Positions 5,851 through 6,842 of a stretch of 6,842 nucleotides of DNA are shown one piece after another. Within the stretch, counting starts at the first letter, position 1. The number at the start of each line of letters is the position of its first letter. The notes under the pieces were generated by a model. That model saw nothing but the letters and a program-made list of their open reading frames with translations. It did no database searches and was not told the DNA's origin. Both the position numbers and the translations under genes were made by a program. The stretch lies in assembly GCA_016873525.1 (NCBI GenBank), contig VGXD01000108.1:1-6842 (forward strand), read 5' to 3'. This DNA comes from Nitrospira sp. (lineage in GTDB: Bacteria; Nitrospirota; Nitrospiria; Nitrospirales; Nitrospiraceae).

Positions 5851-5880
5851 CTATTACTCTACCATCAGGGCAAAACACAA
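5851..5880 (-). promoter_or_regulatory. Possible sigma-70-like promoter for the substrate-binding protein gene
   Basis: On the minus strand TTGTGT (5880-5875) lies 18 bases from TAATAG (5856-5851), predicting a start near 5844 and a leader of about 46 nt. The match is moderate. Confidence 0.4.
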
Positions 5881-5895
5881 CGCCACATGCGCCGT

Positions 5896-5907
5896 TGGTT
5901 TAAACCA
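5896..5907. promoter_or_regulatory. Perfect 12-bp palindrome TGGTTTAAACCA upstream of the promoter
   Basis: This uninterrupted palindrome is centred about 21 bases upstream of the candidate -35 of the substrate-binding protein gene. That is a typical distance for an activator or repressor site. I cannot name a regulator for it. Confidence 0.35.
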
Positions 5908-5953
5908 CCTAAGTAAATATTTGACCTGTTCCTGAGGACTCAACTTTTACCAC

Positions 5954-5997
5954 AAAAAGAGCGCCCTGTCACTTCAGTTGCATCAGGGGGCACGCTC
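5954..5997 (-). terminator. Rho-independent terminator for the PNPOx-like operon
   Basis: Read on the minus strand, GAGCG (5997-5993) pairs with CGCTC (5963-5959), and CCCTG (5988-5984) pairs with CAGGG (5968-5964), with a four-base bulge on the 5' side and a 15-base loop. TTTTT (5958-5954) follows immediately. It lies about 110 bases beyond the stop of the PNPOx-like gene and isolates the substrate-binding protein gene from it. Confidence 0.75.
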
Positions 5998-6107
5998 GAT
6001 GGGCAGGGACGGGCATAGTCTTTGCTTCCCCCGTTATCCTTCCCCCTCATCCGCACATGGCCTACAAGCTTTTGACGCCACCCCCTCGCTGGAGAGCGAA
6101 GATTCGC

Positions 6108-6707
6108 CTACGTTTTCACCGCATGACGCTTGACCTCCAGTTCGGCAATGCGTGCCTTCAACGGTCCTACGAGTTCTTCCACCTCCGCCGCCGAGTACCG
6201 TGGCGTGATGTACTTCGGGCAGTTCCAGTCGAACGAGACGACGTCGATCAGCACCACCCGCTCCACGCTCGACTGCATGCTCGGATCCCAGACCTGCGTC
6301 ACGAGTTCCGAATGGGACCGCGCATCCTCCACCCGGGCATGGCCGAGAATTTTCAGCCGCTCGCGGTTCGGATAATCCATCAGAAACAGCGCGACGCGGT
6401 CGTTCACCGAGAGGTTGCCCGTGCTAAGCAGTTGCCGATTCCCCTTGTAATCGGCGAACATCAGGGTCGTCGGATTGAGCACCCGCAGAAACCCCTTGGG
6501 CCCGCCACGATGCTGAATGTACGGCCACCCGCTTTCGCTGATGGTCCCCAGGTAGAAGCTGTCACGGGCCGCAATGAATTCGGCTTCTGCTTCCCCCAAT
6601 GGATCGCGTTCCGGAGCGCCGACGATCTTCGCCGCATGCCCGTAGTAGGCCTTCTGCGCACGGCAGACGGACTCCGTCATGGTCAGATCGAGATATTTCG
6701 TCGCCAT
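6108..6707 (-). CDS. Pyridoxamine 5'-phosphate oxidase-like flavin-binding protein
   Basis: This 199-residue protein has the FMN-binding split beta-barrel of the PNPOx-like superfamily, close to the group described as predicted flavin-nucleotide-binding proteins. The barrel covers about residues 48-130, with FYLGTISESGWPYIQHRGG (51-69), DYKGNRQ (86-92, the usual FMN-contacting turn) and ERLKILGHARVED. The C-terminal helix (about 174-195) is charged and may help dimerisation. It is probably a small oxidoreductase or flavin carrier. It is not called PdxH, because the PLP-site features of that enzyme are not recognisable. The ATG at 6707 has a near-perfect AGGAGG five bases upstream. It follows another minus-strand gene by 16 bases, so the two are probably one operon ended by the terminator at 5954-5997. 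Confidence 0.9.
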   Translation of the reverse strand: MATKYLDLTMTESVCRAQKAYYGHAAKIVGAPERDPLGEAEAEFIAARDSFYLGTISESGWPYIQHRGGPKGFLRVLNPTTLMFADYKGNRQLLSTGNLSVNDRVALFLMDYPNRERLKILGHARVEDARSHSELVTQVWDPSMQSSVERVVLIDVVSFDWNCPKYITPRYSAAEVEELVGPLKARIAELEVKRHAVKT

Positions 6708-6723
6708 CGTTTCCTCCTGCGCG

Positions 6724-6842
6724 TCAGAACACCACCGTCTGCCATCCTTCGGCCAGGTACCGGCGCAGGCTCAAGAGGCCCGCCGTTCCGGCCAGCGCAT
6801 GGTCTTTCACGATCGGCACACCGCACGATTTGACACTGTCTG
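6724..6842 (-). CDS. C-terminal 38 residues of an unrecognised protein (enters from the right edge)
   Basis: The minus strand is open from the window edge to a TGA at 6724-6726. The visible tail includes CGVPIVKDHALAGTAGLL and ends AEGWQTVVF. Codon use and GC bias at third positions look like the neighbouring genes. I do not recognise the family. The 16-base gap to the PNPOx-like start indicates co-transcription. Confidence 0.6.
   Translation of the reverse strand, partial: DSVKSCGVPIVKDHALAGTAGLLSLRRYLAEGWQTVVF

Larger units (their letters stand above)
5799..6107. other. Intergenic region between the substrate-binding protein and PNPOx-like genes
   Basis: I find no gene in these 309 bases. 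From left to right they hold the ribosome binding site and probable promoter of the substrate-binding protein, a 12-bp perfect palindrome (5896-5907), an AT-rich stretch with AAATATTT (5915-5922), and the minus-strand terminator of the PNPOx-like gene (5954-5997). A small hairpin TCGCT-GGAG-AGCGA (6086-6099) has no T-run. Confidence 0.7.

Noticed and set aside
6057..6833. Plus-strand 258-codon ORF opposite the PNPOx-like gene
   Set aside because: It is antisense to a well-supported gene with AGGAGG and a flavin-binding barrel. Its product has no recognisable domain, and it overlaps a second gene end.

Overview
This is a GC-rich bacterial chromosome segment with normal housekeeping content. 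The order tRNA-Ser, SRP RNA gene, dnaX on one strand is an old arrangement, known for example from Bacillus. The GC-rich coding style and the kinds of genes present fit a Nitrospira-like (Nitrospirota) bacterium, but that placement is an impression from reading and not a search result. No phage, transposase or CRISPR array is visible.

Left part, minus strand (1-1985): a tRNA-Ser(GGA) with encoded CCA, about 275 bases of repeat-rich intergenic DNA, the small bacterial SRP RNA (ffs), a leader holding a long imperfect inverted repeat, and the first 469 codons of dnaX (clamp-loader gamma/tau subunit), which runs off the left edge. A good sigma-70-like promoter for the tRNA lies at 2032-2060.

Centre, plus strand (about 2074-4520): a promoter divergent from the tRNA promoter drives what looks like one operon. 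Its first gene is an RsbW-like HATPase domain joined to a GNAT acetyltransferase, but the reading frame is broken exactly at a U UUU UUG heptamer followed at once by TGA. The last strand of the HATPase domain is encoded in the -1 frame, together with the acetyltransferase. This is the most interesting point in the window: a programmed -1 frameshift, a recent mutation, or a one-base homopolymer error. A class I SAM methyltransferase follows. A 14-codon ORF bridges the two genes and overlaps both by four bases.

Right part, minus strand (4536-6842): the C-terminal 38 codons of an unrecognised protein, a PNPOx-like flavin-binding protein with a strong ribosome binding site, an intrinsic terminator, and then a separately promoted Tat-exported substrate-binding protein of the branched-chain amino acid/amide ABC family. 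No ABC permease or ATPase gene lies next to it. The substrate-binding protein and methyltransferase genes converge with 15 bases between them.
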